This document shows positions 25,785 to 34,142 of a stretch of 50,096 bases of DNA, piece after piece. The notes beneath the pieces are model-generated. The model did no database searches and had not been told where the DNA came from. It saw only the letters and a list, made by a program, of their open reading frames with translations. This stretch comes from an uncultured Chloroflexota bacterium (GTDB lineage: Bacteria > Chloroflexota > Anaerolineae > Aggregatilineales > Phototrophicaceae): assembly GCA_903877335.1 (NCBI GenBank), contig CAIRDJ010000241.1, positions 1 through 50,096 of the forward strand, in the 5' to 3' direction. The position numbers were made by a program, and so were the translations under genes. Positions within the stretch are counted from its first letter, which is position 1, and the number at the start of each line of letters is the position of its first letter.

Positions 25785-26684
25785 AATAAATTCTTCCTGT
25801 CCTTAAGATTTTAACCAATCTAGGGTGATGCGCTCTGAAAACATCCGTATGGTACTGACTATAATTTTCCCCTGCCAACTTGCTTCAAGCTGGGCATAAT
25901 CATCCCACATAGAACCTAACAATAATCCAGGTCCGTCATTGATGAAGATGATCTTGGTTGTTAGTTGATTCTGCTGGGCATAATTCAAGAACTCATCGGC
26001 ACAGTTTTGATACCCTCCAATGCGATCATCTTCTTGCGCTCCGCCACGATCTCCATCATATCGAGCAAAACCAATCGATAGAATTGTTTTTTGCTCATCA
26101 TAGATAATGAAATCGACAGGACGGTTTGGTTTGGGATACATGTTAAAAATATCACCTAACTTGATGTCCGCTCCAGCACGTTGGGGACCTACCAGCGTGA
26201 GTTTGGGAAAGTATAATTGGAATAGATTGAAAAAGCGTTCTGTCAAATCATATCCTTTTTGACCACGGCTTTTATACTCCCAAAGTAACGCGCACAAAAC
26301 TTCATCAGGCATTGGACGAGACTCAAATTGAGATTGTACCTCGTGAATTCGACGAAACGTAGCACCAAACACTGCCTGAATTTCTGTGCTTTTGCTTTTT
26401 CGTTTTAACATTTCTACAGGTATATTGGGGCTAACATACTTCCTGAATACCCGTAACAACTGTATACGCATCCAAGTTTCATTCACTTGTGCAATTTGTT
26501 CTAAGAGATACGAAGAATCATCTGAAGATTGCAACAGTTGCTTGAATAACACCAAGACAGGCGCATATAGTAGAGTTGCATCATTGAGATAATCAGGGTA
26601 GAACTCTCCGCTTGCCAAAGTGATCCACAGATGGGCAGTGTCTTTGTATTGAGCAAAAGTAGCGTGATTCATTATCTAAAGCGA
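24491..26684 (-). mobile_element. RM cassette 2, inserted at the end of ridA with target duplication
   Basis: A 2.19-kb AT-rich block between two identical 48-bp copies of the ridA 3' end. It holds only a nuclease gene and a methylase gene, in that order and in the ridA direction. No transposase, integrase or terminal inverted repeats are visible, and no separate promoter can be recognised between ridA and the nuclease. The design is the same as RM cassette 1, with unrelated proteins. Confidence 0.85.
25803..26672 (-). CDS. Probable type II restriction endonuclease of RM cassette 2
   Basis: A 289-residue protein that I cannot place in a named family. Its position before a methylase inside a duplicated-target cassette points to the cognate nuclease. 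A PD-(D/E)xK-like core may lie at 184-222: RPVDFIIYDEQKTILSIGF followed by ARYDGDRGGAQEDDR, with Asp187 and acidic and basic residues in the next strand, then a strand KIIFINDGPG. The N-terminal 120 residues are helical. The ATG lies four bases after the ridA stop (TAG ATA ATG) with no good ribosome site of its own, suggesting coupling to ridA translation. Markedly AT-rich. Confidence 0.7.
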   Translation of the reverse strand: MNHATFAQYKDTAHLWITLASGEFYPDYLNDATLLYAPVLVLFKQLLQSSDDSSYLLEQIAQVNETWMRIQLLRVFRKYVSPNIPVEMLKRKSKSTEIQAVFGATFRRIHEVQSQFESRPMPDEVLCALLWEYKSRGQKGYDLTERFFNLFQLYFPKLTLVGPQRAGADIKLGDIFNMYPKPNRPVDFIIYDEQKTILSIGFARYDGDRGGAQEDDRIGGYQNCADEFLNYAQQNQLTTKIIFINDGPGLLLGSMWDDYAQLEASWQGKIIVSTIRMFSERITLDWLKS

Positions 26685-27065
26685 CACAATCGCTTCTGCC
26701 TCAACCTCCACCAGCATGAGCGGGTCAATCAAACGACTGACTTCTACCATAGCCGTGACGGGACGGATCGTCGCAAAGAACTCGCCATGCGCCCGCCCAA
26801 CCGCTTCCCATTGACTGATGTCCGTCACGTAAATGCGCGTGCGCACAACATCCTCCAACGATGCGCCAAGTTGTTGCAACGCCTTTTCGATGTTGCGGAT
26901 GATTTGTTGGGTTTGGGCATAAGCATCCCCAATGCCCACCAGTTGACCGTTGGCATCGGTGGCGGTTGTGCCTGCCACATGGATGATATTCCCCACCTTG
27001 ACCGCGCGTGAGTAGCCCACAATCGGCTCCCATTTTGCTCCGCTAGACAGGTTAATGCGTTCCAT
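26676..27065 (-). CDS. RidA/YjgF/YER057c family protein; host gene of RM cassette 2
   Basis: A 129-residue trimeric-fold protein of the family that hydrolyses reactive enamine/imine intermediates of amino-acid metabolism. Seen: [12 protein letters not shown], the central helix [30 protein letters not shown], and the active-site strand [15 protein letters not shown] with the key arginine. The last residues of the gene have been rewritten. The present end is …EAEAIVSL, while the remnant 2.2 kb downstream still reads …EAEAIVG and a TAG. The replacement of the last codon is at the cassette edge and should be neutral. Confidence 0.9.
   Translation of the reverse strand: MERINLSSGAKWEPIVGYSRAVKVGNIIHVAGTTATDANGQLVGIGDAYAQTQQIIRNIEKALQQLGASLEDVVRTRIYVTDISQWEAVGRAHGEFFATIRPVTAMVEVSRLIDPLMLVEVEAEAIVSL
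26685..26732 (-). repeat. 48-bp direct repeat, proximal copy (ridA 3' end)
   Basis: Identical to 24443-24490. It is the C-terminal coding part of the intact ridA gene. Bases on both sides differ from the distal copy (A versus C at one end, A versus G at the other), which fixes the repeat at 48 bp. Confidence 0.95.
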
Positions 27066-27170
27066 CGTTTGTTGCTCCTCATCGGGTTAGACTAAGATCG
27101 GTTGAAGGGTAGGCAATAGCGTATAACCAATTTTCTGCTGGGTTGTTGTGACCAAAAGTCCATGATGGGG

Positions 27171-27626
27171 TTACTCTTCTGGCTTGGGGTGGGCGGTGTG
27201 GAAGGCGTGCTTGACGCGCTGGCGCAAGTCGTCAGTAGGAGCGGTGGGGGCATCGGCATACACGCCCCCGCTTAGGTAGCTAATCCCAATCCAAAGTGCG
27301 CGAGAGTGGCGGTACATCAACCCGACGCTACACAAGATGAACCCCAACCAAAACCCGATGTTCAGCGAGCGTGGCAACCCAACTATCAGCTCACCCACGA
27401 AGAAGCCCCCTATCGAGACAATCGGGAGCAACGTCATGCTGAACATCAACCCGCCCAAAGACTCCCCACTCATGCGCTCAAAGCGCACGTGACAGGTTGC
27501 ACACGTTGGGGCAATTTCAAAGGGGGTGGCAAAAATGCGCCCCTGATGGCAATGGGGACAACGCAACCGAACCCCACTGATGAAGAGGGTATGCGTGGCG
27601 TGACGCAAGAATTTCCAAGCAGACAT
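27171..27626 (-). CDS. DUF983 zinc-ribbon membrane protein
   Basis: A 151-residue protein with the DUF983 layout: a short N-terminal stretch, a four-cysteine zinc ribbon (CPHC…CATC, about residues 23-44), then two hydrophobic helices (about 58-80 and 88-105). Function unknown; some members are encoded near cytochrome oxidase assembly genes, which is not the case here. It starts six bases after the GNAT gene stop and is the last gene of a GT4-GNAT-DUF983 run. Confidence 0.8.
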   Translation of the reverse strand: MSAWKFLRHATHTLFISGVRLRCPHCHQGRIFATPFEIAPTCATCHVRFERMSGESLGGLMFSMTLLPIVSIGGFFVGELIVGLPRSLNIGFWLGFILCSVGLMYRHSRALWIGISYLSGGVYADAPTAPTDDLRQRVKHAFHTAHPKPEE

Positions 27627-27632
27627 GCGGTT

Positions 27633-28124
27633 TTAATCCATCCCCACCACTTTGCTTCGGCGTTCTAACAACAGGACATCTTTCCATTCCCCATTCAACT
27701 TGCCCACGCGCTCACGGTAGCCAATTTCACGAAAGCCACATGCGCGATGAATGGCGGTGCTGGCAACGTTCTCCAAGAAAATCCCCGCCATCAACGTCCA
27801 AAAGCCTGCCTCTTCCGACGATTCCACTAGGGCACGCAACAGGATTTTACCAATGCCGGTGCCTCGCGCTTTGGCACTCACATAAATGCTGACCTCTGCC
27901 ACGCCAACATACACGCGACGGCTAGACACGCGACCGAGTGCTGCCCACGCCACCACCGTGCCTTCTCGCTCGTATACCAACCGACAATTGGGTAAATGGT
28001 TGGCATCCCACGCTTCCCATGTGGGCACTTCTAGCTCAAACGTGGCTTGCTCGGTGGCAATGCCTTCTGCATATATCGCGCAGACTGCTTCCCAATCGGT
28101 GGGTTGCATGGGGCGAACGCTCAT
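27633..28124 (-). CDS. GNAT N-acetyltransferase, phosphinothricin acetyltransferase-like
   Basis: A 163-residue acetyl-CoA-dependent acetyltransferase. The IYAEGIATEQATFE start, VAEVSIYVSAKARGTGIGKILL (acetyl-CoA P-loop RGTGIG) and FLENVASTAIHRACGFREIGYRE match the PAT/YwnH-type branch that acetylates small amines or amino-acid analogues. Substrate unknown. Its ATG overlaps the stop of the upstream glycosyltransferase as ATGA. Confidence 0.87.
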   Translation of the reverse strand: MSVRPMQPTDWEAVCAIYAEGIATEQATFELEVPTWEAWDANHLPNCRLVYEREGTVVAWAALGRVSSRRVYVGVAEVSIYVSAKARGTGIGKILLRALVESSEEAGFWTLMAGIFLENVASTAIHRACGFREIGYRERVGKLNGEWKDVLLLERRSKVVGMD

Positions 28125-29191
28125 GTAATTTCTCCTGTATTGAGAACGCTGACCAAACGGGGAATCAAAGCCGAAAGGCTATGCTGGGCAATCACTTGTT
28201 GTCGCAAATGTTCGCCTAGCTGGGTGCGTTCGGTGTCGTTCAAGTTGCTGATGAGCTGTATTGTAGCGGTCAGTTGCGGGACTGAGTACCCTGTTATGAG
28301 CATGGGCGCGTACTCCCCAAGCACGTCCGCAAAGGCGGGGTTGGTGACGAGGGTGGGAGTTTGACACAACATGCTTTCTAGGGCGGCTTTATCAAACAAG
28401 CCGACGGGGCTAAGGTTGATGGCGATGCTGGCGCGTTGATACCAATCGCGCACTGCTTCGGCGGAAAGCCCCCCCGTGAAGATGACCCGTTGCGCCACCC
28501 CCAAGCGTTCAGCATGGTGGCGTAAGGTCTCCAGATAGGTGGGGTCTTCGCCTTCGGGGATGCCCCCGATGAAAACAGCGGTATAGTCGGGGAGGTGGGG
28601 GAGTGCCTCAATGAGCAGTGCCTGTTGCTTGATCGGTTGCAGGCGTGCCACATGGACAATCAACCGCTCTCGTAGCCGAGACGGCGCAGGCATGAAGAAA
28701 CTCGGGTTGACCCCATGCCCCAACGGGCGCACCTTCGTGCTGGGCAGGGGGAAACTGTTGGGAACGGCGGTGACTACCCGACGCACAAACGGCAACGCAC
28801 GCTTGAGGTCAGCACTGATCTGGCGATGGGTGTACCACAGGGTGATCGGTTTGCCATACAGCACAGCGAAGGGCGCAATCAACCACGCATAACGGGGGAT
28901 CATGTGGACGAACACAGCATCACAGCGAGGCAACAACCGCCATGCTTGGCGGTAGAACCCGTATAACACGCGCCACCGTGCAAGCTGATCGCGCGGGGCA
29001 GGCGTGGACGTGCTGGTCTTGCCCATCGAGTGAACACGCACATTGGCGGGCAAAATGGCGACGCGCCCCACTTCTAATGCCAAGACATCCACGCGCTCAA
29101 CATGCTGTGCCAACGCTTCCACCCAGCGCGGAATGAAAGCCGTCGCCCAATCATCCTCATCCATGCGAACGACCAGCATCAACAATCTCAT
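28121..29191 (-). CDS. Glycosyltransferase, GT-B fold (family 4/1 type)
   Basis: A 356-residue GT-B enzyme. The N-terminal half begins MRLLMLVVRMDEDDWATAF and has VFVHMIPRYAWLIAPFAVL. The C-terminal nucleotide-sugar domain begins IVHVARLQPIKQQALLIEAL and carries RVIFTGGL and EYAPMLI. The usual glycosyltransferase E-x7-E patch is seen as FDKAALESMLC, with one acidic position replaced. It probably builds a glycolipid or cell-surface sugar; donor and acceptor are unknown. First gene of an operon with GNAT and DUF983. Confidence 0.82.
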   Translation of the reverse strand: MRLLMLVVRMDEDDWATAFIPRWVEALAQHVERVDVLALEVGRVAILPANVRVHSMGKTSTSTPAPRDQLARWRVLYGFYRQAWRLLPRCDAVFVHMIPRYAWLIAPFAVLYGKPITLWYTHRQISADLKRALPFVRRVVTAVPNSFPLPSTKVRPLGHGVNPSFFMPAPSRLRERLIVHVARLQPIKQQALLIEALPHLPDYTAVFIGGIPEGEDPTYLETLRHHAERLGVAQRVIFTGGLSAEAVRDWYQRASIAINLSPVGLFDKAALESMLCQTPTLVTNPAFADVLGEYAPMLITGYSVPQLTATIQLISNLNDTERTQLGEHLRQQVIAQHSLSALIPRLVSVLNTGEIT

Positions 29192-29271
29192 AGGCTCAAC
29201 CTTAAGCTAGGAGGGGTGCCTGTGCCCATCTTGACGCGAAGGGCAACAGGCAAGCAGATAATCAAGACGGG

Positions 29272-29628
29272 TTAGCGGTGAGAAATTTCACCCTCACCAA
29301 CCGGCTCTTTGGTGGTGGTGATGCTTGTCCATTCGGGCTTGTCACCGCGTAAGTGAGCGAAGATCGGCTTTTCGTTGCGTAACAGGTCAACGAAGATGGG
29401 CAGATGCTGGTAGGGCATAAACATGTGCCCCTTCTTCTCCTCTTGGTTGAAAGCGGGTTGTGGGAAGGGACTGTCTGCATCGAGGAAATTCACGTCCAGC
29501 GTGTATTCATCCCCATGACAACGCACAATCGCGCGTAGCATGATCTTCGTCCCGTTGAAGTCCATCATTTCCAATTGACGAAGGATGACCATATATTCTT
29601 TCACTTCAAATACTGCAATTTCTGCCAT
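29272..29628 (-). CDS. Conserved-looking hypothetical protein
   Basis: 118 residues, soluble, with no signal peptide or membrane segment and no motif I recognise. The first part (MAEIAVFEVKEYMVILRQLEMMDFNG) alternates like beta strands and includes VRCHGDEYTLDVNFLD; the middle has KKGHMFMPYQHLPIFVDLLRNEKP. The start is the ATG at 29628 with GGGAG eight bases upstream; a TTG six bases earlier is less likely. It lies alone between the GT4 gene and radA, in the same direction. Its codon use fits the neighbours. Confidence 0.6.
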   Translation of the reverse strand: MAEIAVFEVKEYMVILRQLEMMDFNGTKIMLRAIVRCHGDEYTLDVNFLDADSPFPQPAFNQEEKKGHMFMPYQHLPIFVDLLRNEKPIFAHLRGDKPEWTSITTTKEPVGEGEISHR

Positions 29629-29906
29629 GTTCAAAACTCCCGTATAATCTTGAATGAGTGTGGTACGTTAATGATAACGCGAAAGCCAGAACATGTCATG
29701 GGGATGATCCAATGCATCCCGCGCCACCATCGCATCTGTCGCTCTAGGTTCGCGCGGTTGGTCAAGCGAAAGATGGTGTTGACACCTTCTGTAAGTCGAT
29801 TGAGGTTGCGGATCAACCTGACAGGAAGCGAGGAAAGTGCTTCCCACGCACCGCGATGTCATGCTTTCTTGCGGGATAGTTGAATCGGGCACGGCGTTCC
29901 CTCTGG

Positions 29907-31295
29907 TTATTTATCCGGCAGGGCGAATTTGAGGGCTTCTGCCACATTACGAATGGGGATGAGTTCTAGCCCTTTGGGCATGCCCTCTGACTGACGACGG
30001 GTGCGCGGAACCAAAGCGCGCTTAAAGCCGAGCTTTTGCGCCTCGCTCAGGCGTGCCCCCAACTGGCTTACGGTGCGGATTTCCCCGCTCAAGCCCACTT
30101 CACCAATGACCACCATATCGGCAGGGATCACCCGATCCAGATAACTAGAGGCAATGCTCACCGCCATTGCCAAGTCAGAAGCTGGCTCGCTCACTTTTAG
30201 CCCGCCGATCACGTTGATGAAAATATCTTGTTCGTGGAGTTTGAACCCAACGCGCTTCCCCAACACCGCGCTAATCAACAGCAAGCGGTTGAGATCCACC
30301 CCGTTGGGGGTACGGCGTGGGTTGCCAAAACTGGTTTGGCTAGTGAGGGCTTGAATTTCTACCAAGAGCGGGCGCGTGCCTTCCATCGTGACGGCGATGG
30401 TGCTGCCGGATGAACTAATCACGCGCTCGGCGAGGAATGCCTCGCTGGGGTTGGGGACTTCCACCATGCCCTCCCCTTGCATCTCAAACACGCCCACCTC
30501 ACTGGTTGCGCCAAAGCGGTTCTTGACGCTACGCAACAAGCGGAAATGTTGGAAGGGGTCGCCTTCCAGATACAGCACCGTGTCTACAATGTGTTCGAGC
30601 AAACGCGGACCGGCAATGCTCCCTTCTTTGGTGACATGTCCCACCAAGAACACACTCACGCCCGCGCTCTTGGCGAACGTCTGCAGGCGACTGGCACACT
30701 CGCGCACTTGTGCCACGTTACCGGGCGAAGATTCGATCTCGTCGGTGTAGACCGTCTGAATGGAATCGACAATCAACACCACGGGATCAACCACGCGGAC
30801 TTGTTCCATGATGCTACTGAGGTTGGTTTCGGTCAGCAGGAACAAATCATGTGATTGGGTGTTCAAGCGTTCCGCCCGCATTTTGATCTGGCGTGTGCTT
30901 TCTTCTCCGCTGACGTATAACACGCGCCCGATGGTGTTGGCAAGCAACGCCGACATTTGAAGCAGAAGGGTGCTCTTGCCGATCCCCGGCGCCCCTCCCA
31001 ACAGGATGATGCTACCGGGGACGATCCCCCCGCCCAAGACACGGCTAAATTCTTTGACGGGGAGTTCATGCCGTGCGCCCATGTCCATGTTCACGTCAGC
31101 AAGGCGCAAGGCAGAATTGACTCCCATTGCCGAACCACCCGTGCGGGGAACCGTGGCTTTGGTGCTTTTGGGTGCCACTTCTTCGAGCACTTCCTCCATC
31201 GTGTTGAACTCGCCACAATTGGGGCAACGTCCATACCCTTTGGGCGCTGAATAACCACAGTTCCCACATACATACTTGATTCGTGCTTTTGCCAT
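29907..31295 (-). CDS. radA: DNA repair protein RadA (Sms)
   Basis: A 462-residue recombination protein that helps branch migration and D-loop processing with RecA. In order: a four-cysteine zinc motif (CGNC…CPNC, residues 10-27), Walker A GGAPGIGKSTLL, Walker B VVLIVDSIQT, the RadA-specific KNRFG motif (SVKNRFGATSEVG), and a C-terminal Lon-protease-like domain with GGLKVSEPASDLA lacking protease residues. Normal length. It follows an SDR gene after 19 bases, which suggests co-transcription. Confidence 0.95.
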   Translation of the reverse strand: MAKARIKYVCGNCGYSAPKGYGRCPNCGEFNTMEEVLEEVAPKSTKATVPRTGGSAMGVNSALRLADVNMDMGARHELPVKEFSRVLGGGIVPGSIILLGGAPGIGKSTLLLQMSALLANTIGRVLYVSGEESTRQIKMRAERLNTQSHDLFLLTETNLSSIMEQVRVVDPVVLIVDSIQTVYTDEIESSPGNVAQVRECASRLQTFAKSAGVSVFLVGHVTKEGSIAGPRLLEHIVDTVLYLEGDPFQHFRLLRSVKNRFGATSEVGVFEMQGEGMVEVPNPSEAFLAERVISSSGSTIAVTMEGTRPLLVEIQALTSQTSFGNPRRTPNGVDLNRLLLISAVLGKRVGFKLHEQDIFINVIGGLKVSEPASDLAMAVSIASSYLDRVIPADMVVIGEVGLSGEIRTVSQLGARLSEAQKLGFKRALVPRTRRQSEGMPKGLELIPIRNVAEALKFALPDK

Positions 31296-31314
31296 GCGGT
31301 TGTGTCTCGTGGAA

Positions 31315-32247
31315 TTAGGCTGAAACGTTAAACGGAGTTTGGGTTAGCTCTTCGGTGCGCTCCCACAGTTTGCGCCAGTCTTCCACCCGACGCGCTGCGG
31401 GAGTTTGGGGACATTCAGCAGGATAACCGCGTGCCCACCAGCGAGGACCATAGAACTTCCCACCCATAGCATCGGAGCTGGTAGCGGCGTAAAGCTGGGG
31501 CAACGCGCCCATCTCTTGCGACTGCCCCAGATGGGGAATAACATACTTGAACGCCCATGCTTCCCCTTTATGTCCGCTGGCATCCGCTGATGTGCCCTGT
31601 AGGTTGGTGATGGAAAAGCCCGGGTGGGCGGATAGGGCACGGGTGTTTTCGATGTTTGCAGATTTCAAACGGCGGTCTAGCTCATTGGCAAACACGGTCA
31701 TGGCGAGCTTGGTTTGCCCATACACCCCCCAACGGGAGTAGTTGCGCTCCCAGTTGAGATCATCAAACTGGATGCTTGCGCCATATTGAACGACGCTGCT
31801 CAAATTGACAATCCGACTATGGGGACGGTTGACGATCAAATCAAATAGGCGGGCGGTCAAAACGAAATGCCCATAATAGTTGACCGCCATTTGCATCTCA
31901 AACCCGTCTTCGGTGGTGGTTTGTGGAATTGCCATCACACCAGCATTGTTCAACAAAATATCAAGGCGATCATACTGACTGCGGAATGCCTCGACAAAGG
32001 CATGAACCGATGCTAACCGCCCCAAGTCCAACGCCATCAAGTGCAGTTGAGCATTCGGGATTTCTGCTAGAATCTGCGCTTTGGCACGTTCCGCTTTCTG
32101 TGGGTTACGGCACGCCATGATGACGGTTGCCCCTTTCCGCGCCAGTTCACGGCTACTTTCATAGCCTAAACCGCTGTTTGCCCCCGTGACCATTGCCACA
32201 CGCCCGCTTTGGTCGGGAATGTTGTTCGCTGTCCAGTTGTTAACCAT
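31315..32247 (-). CDS. Short-chain dehydrogenase, retinol-dehydrogenase-like
   Basis: A 310-residue SDR of the longer RDH/WWOX-like type: TGANSGLGYESSRELARKGA, MACRNPQKAE (the arginine favours NADP), NNAGVM, NLSSVVQYG with the catalytic serine, and YGQTKLAMTVFANEL with the Tyr-Lys pair. The family's common C-terminal region (GGKFYGPRW) is present. Natural substrate not predictable. Upstream gene of radA; divergent from the NAD-binding protein gene. Confidence 0.85.
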   Translation of the reverse strand: MVNNWTANNIPDQSGRVAMVTGANSGLGYESSRELARKGATVIMACRNPQKAERAKAQILAEIPNAQLHLMALDLGRLASVHAFVEAFRSQYDRLDILLNNAGVMAIPQTTTEDGFEMQMAVNYYGHFVLTARLFDLIVNRPHSRIVNLSSVVQYGASIQFDDLNWERNYSRWGVYGQTKLAMTVFANELDRRLKSANIENTRALSAHPGFSITNLQGTSADASGHKGEAWAFKYVIPHLGQSQEMGALPQLYAATSSDAMGGKFYGPRWWARGYPAECPQTPAARRVEDWRKLWERTEELTQTPFNVSA

Positions 32248-32382
32248 AGATCCATTTTGCTCCTTGTTGGTATCCTGATGGGTTGAGGATCAACCTGCCT
32301 CAACGATAGCACAAAACCCGCTGAATACGGCACGAATTTCCACGCGAGAAACGACTTGGTGGGGTGTCCTTGCTGGTCGTTG

Positions 32383-32391
32383 TGGTATACT
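32383..32391 (+). promoter_or_regulatory. Extended -10 promoter element
   Basis: TGGTATACT fits an extended -10 (TG-n-TATAAT type) about 43 bases before the start of the NAD-binding protein gene. No convincing -35 lies at 17 bases, as expected for extended -10 promoters. Confidence 0.45.
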
Positions 32392-32433
32392 GGAGCACGC
32401 TTTGTCACGAATTTAACATTGAGGAAAAGATCT

Positions 32434-33375
32434 ATGTCGAATATTTACATCAATGATGCCACTACTGCCATCGGGCGGACGTTAACCGCGCTCTTGGTGT
32501 CACAGGGTCATAGCGTTAGTGCCCGCGTCGATACTGCCGCACAAGCGGATGGGTTGCGCCAGGTTGGGGCGTTGCCAGTCTATGGGGATGCCACCCGTAC
32601 AGGAGAAGTCTTGAGCACCTTGCGCTTGACAGAAGCAGAAGTGGTGGTGAACTTGCTCCCACAAACTTACAACCAAGTCCCATGGTTGGCGCAGGATTGG
32701 GCTTCGGGTGCAACTGCGATTCACGGTGCTGGCGTGGCAACCGCTGAAGCGGTACAACAAGCATCCATCAAACGCTACCTCACCACCAGCTTTGCCTACC
32801 TCTACCGCGATAACGACCATGCTGTCGATGAAACCGCCAAAACCCGCAAAGCAAAGGGGAATGCGTGGTTCCATGCCTTGCTAGAAGCAGAAACCGCTGC
32901 TTTTGGCGCCGGGGCAACAGTCTTCCGCTTGGGGCATTTGTATAGTGCCGAAGCACACGATCCCATCCGTCAACTCGAACAGGTTGTTTTGCGTGCGAAC
33001 CCCACCCTTACCGGCTCTAAGGCACACCTCACCAACTGGACTCGTGCCGAAAGCGCAGCGCGGGCGTTGGCGGGGGCGGTGCAAGCAGACACCCTCGACA
33101 GCGTTTATAACCTGGTTGACCATGAGGCAGTTTCTGCCTATGACGTGTTAAGCCTGTTGTCGCGCAAGTTGGGCTTGTCCACCCCACCAAGCATCCCGAA
33201 TTTCCTTGCCAACCTACAATATGGAGAGGATCACATGGCGGTTTTGCATACCAACGTGAGCGTGAGTAACGAGCGTGTGAAAACCGCGCTCAACTGGAAA
33301 CCACGCTTTCACACGATGGATGCCAGTCTTGAAGATGTCTTGTTAACTTGGCGCGCGACGGCAGTGATTCGCTAA
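32434..33375 (+). CDS. NAD(P)-binding epimerase/reductase-like protein
   Basis: A 313-residue extended-SDR/NmrA-like protein. The N-terminus has a modified dinucleotide loop (NDATTAIGRTLTALLVSQGHSV) where the usual GxxGxxG is degraded, then VYGDATRTGEVLSTLR, TTSFAYLYRDN, and VFRLGHLYSAEAHDP. The canonical Tyr-x-x-x-Lys pair is not clear, so it may bind a nucleotide without acting as a dehydrogenase. Start: ATG at 32434 with GAGGA eight bases upstream, although the open frame begins earlier. The stop overlaps the next start (TAATG). Confidence 0.72.
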   Translation: MSNIYINDATTAIGRTLTALLVSQGHSVSARVDTAAQADGLRQVGALPVYGDATRTGEVLSTLRLTEAEVVVNLLPQTYNQVPWLAQDWASGATAIHGAGVATAEAVQQASIKRYLTTSFAYLYRDNDHAVDETAKTRKAKGNAWFHALLEAETAAFGAGATVFRLGHLYSAEAHDPIRQLEQVVLRANPTLTGSKAHLTNWTRAESAARALAGAVQADTLDSVYNLVDHEAVSAYDVLSLLSRKLGLSTPPSIPNFLANLQYGEDHMAVLHTNVSVSNERVKTALNWKPRFHTMDASLEDVLLTWRATAVIR

Positions 33376-34142
33376 TGGCGCCTCTGAAGGCAATCCTATT
33401 TGACATGGACGATACGCTCATTGACTGGAGCCAGGGTGATGGTAGTTTTCATCAACTGGAGTTAGAACGTTTTCAGTCAGTGTGTGATTACTTGGTGGGG
33501 TTAGGCTATACCCCACCCTCCCCCGCATGGTTGGTGGAGCAACTTCCGCAGCGGGCAGAACGCGCGTGGAAAATTGCCCACGAGACCTTGATCTCTCCCC
33601 ATTTGCCACAACTCATCATGGACATGCTATTTGAAGCGGGAATCCCTAACACCGCGCTAGATGTTCCCACCTTCATTGAATACTACGGTTGGGACGCTGC
33701 GCCGGGCGTGATGCCCTTTAGGGATGTCCCTCCTGCATTGGACATCTTTGTGCAACACGGCATCCAACTGGGAATCGTCACCAATGCCTATCAAACCGCT
33801 CCCATGCGCCAGCGTGAATTGAAAACGCAATCCCTGTGGCACTACTTCCAGCACTGCCTCATCACGGCGGCGGACGTTGGGCGGTTAAAACCGCATCCGT
33901 CGATCTTCCAAGCGGCACTGTCTGCCCTAAACGTACAACCGCATGAAACCGTATTCGTAGGGGATAACTTGGTTGCGGATGTCTTGGGAAGTCAGCGCAT
34001 GGGCATGAAAGCGGTGTGGCGCAAGGTGGCACATCACCACTATTCACAGGCAACGCAAGAGAGCATTTTGCCCGACGCAACCATCACAGATTTCACCCAA
34101 CTTTTTCCGCATTTGGATGCTTGGTTTCCCGCGTGGCGATGA
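33375..34142 (+). CDS. HAD-family hydrolase
   Basis: A 255-residue haloacid-dehalogenase-type phosphatase: motif I DMDDTLID with the nucleophile Asp and general acid Asp, motif II VTNAYQ, motif III lysine in DVGRLKPHPSIF, and motif IV GDNLVADVLGSQRMGM. A helical cap lies at about residues 20-105. Substrate unknown. The start is the ATG overlapping the upstream stop by one base (TAATG). Its own stop overlaps the next gene as ATGA, so the three genes form a tightly coupled operon. Confidence 0.88.
   Translation: MAPLKAILFDMDDTLIDWSQGDGSFHQLELERFQSVCDYLVGLGYTPPSPAWLVEQLPQRAERAWKIAHETLISPHLPQLIMDMLFEAGIPNTALDVPTFIEYYGWDAAPGVMPFRDVPPALDIFVQHGIQLGIVTNAYQTAPMRQRELKTQSLWHYFQHCLITAADVGRLKPHPSIFQAALSALNVQPHETVFVGDNLVADVLGSQRMGMKAVWRKVAHHHYSQATQESILPDATITDFTQLFPHLDAWFPAWR

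Noticed and set aside
16035-26700. tRNA-targeted genomic islands or insertion sequences carrying the RM genes
   Set aside because: No tRNA-like sequence, integrase, transposase or terminal inverted repeat is present at either insertion; the duplicated DNA is protein-coding host sequence.
29631-29816. A 61-residue minus-strand open frame between the hypothetical gene and radA
   Set aside because: It can start only from TTG without a ribosome site and its sequence resembles no family; it may be chance. The 278-base gap otherwise shows nothing I recognise.
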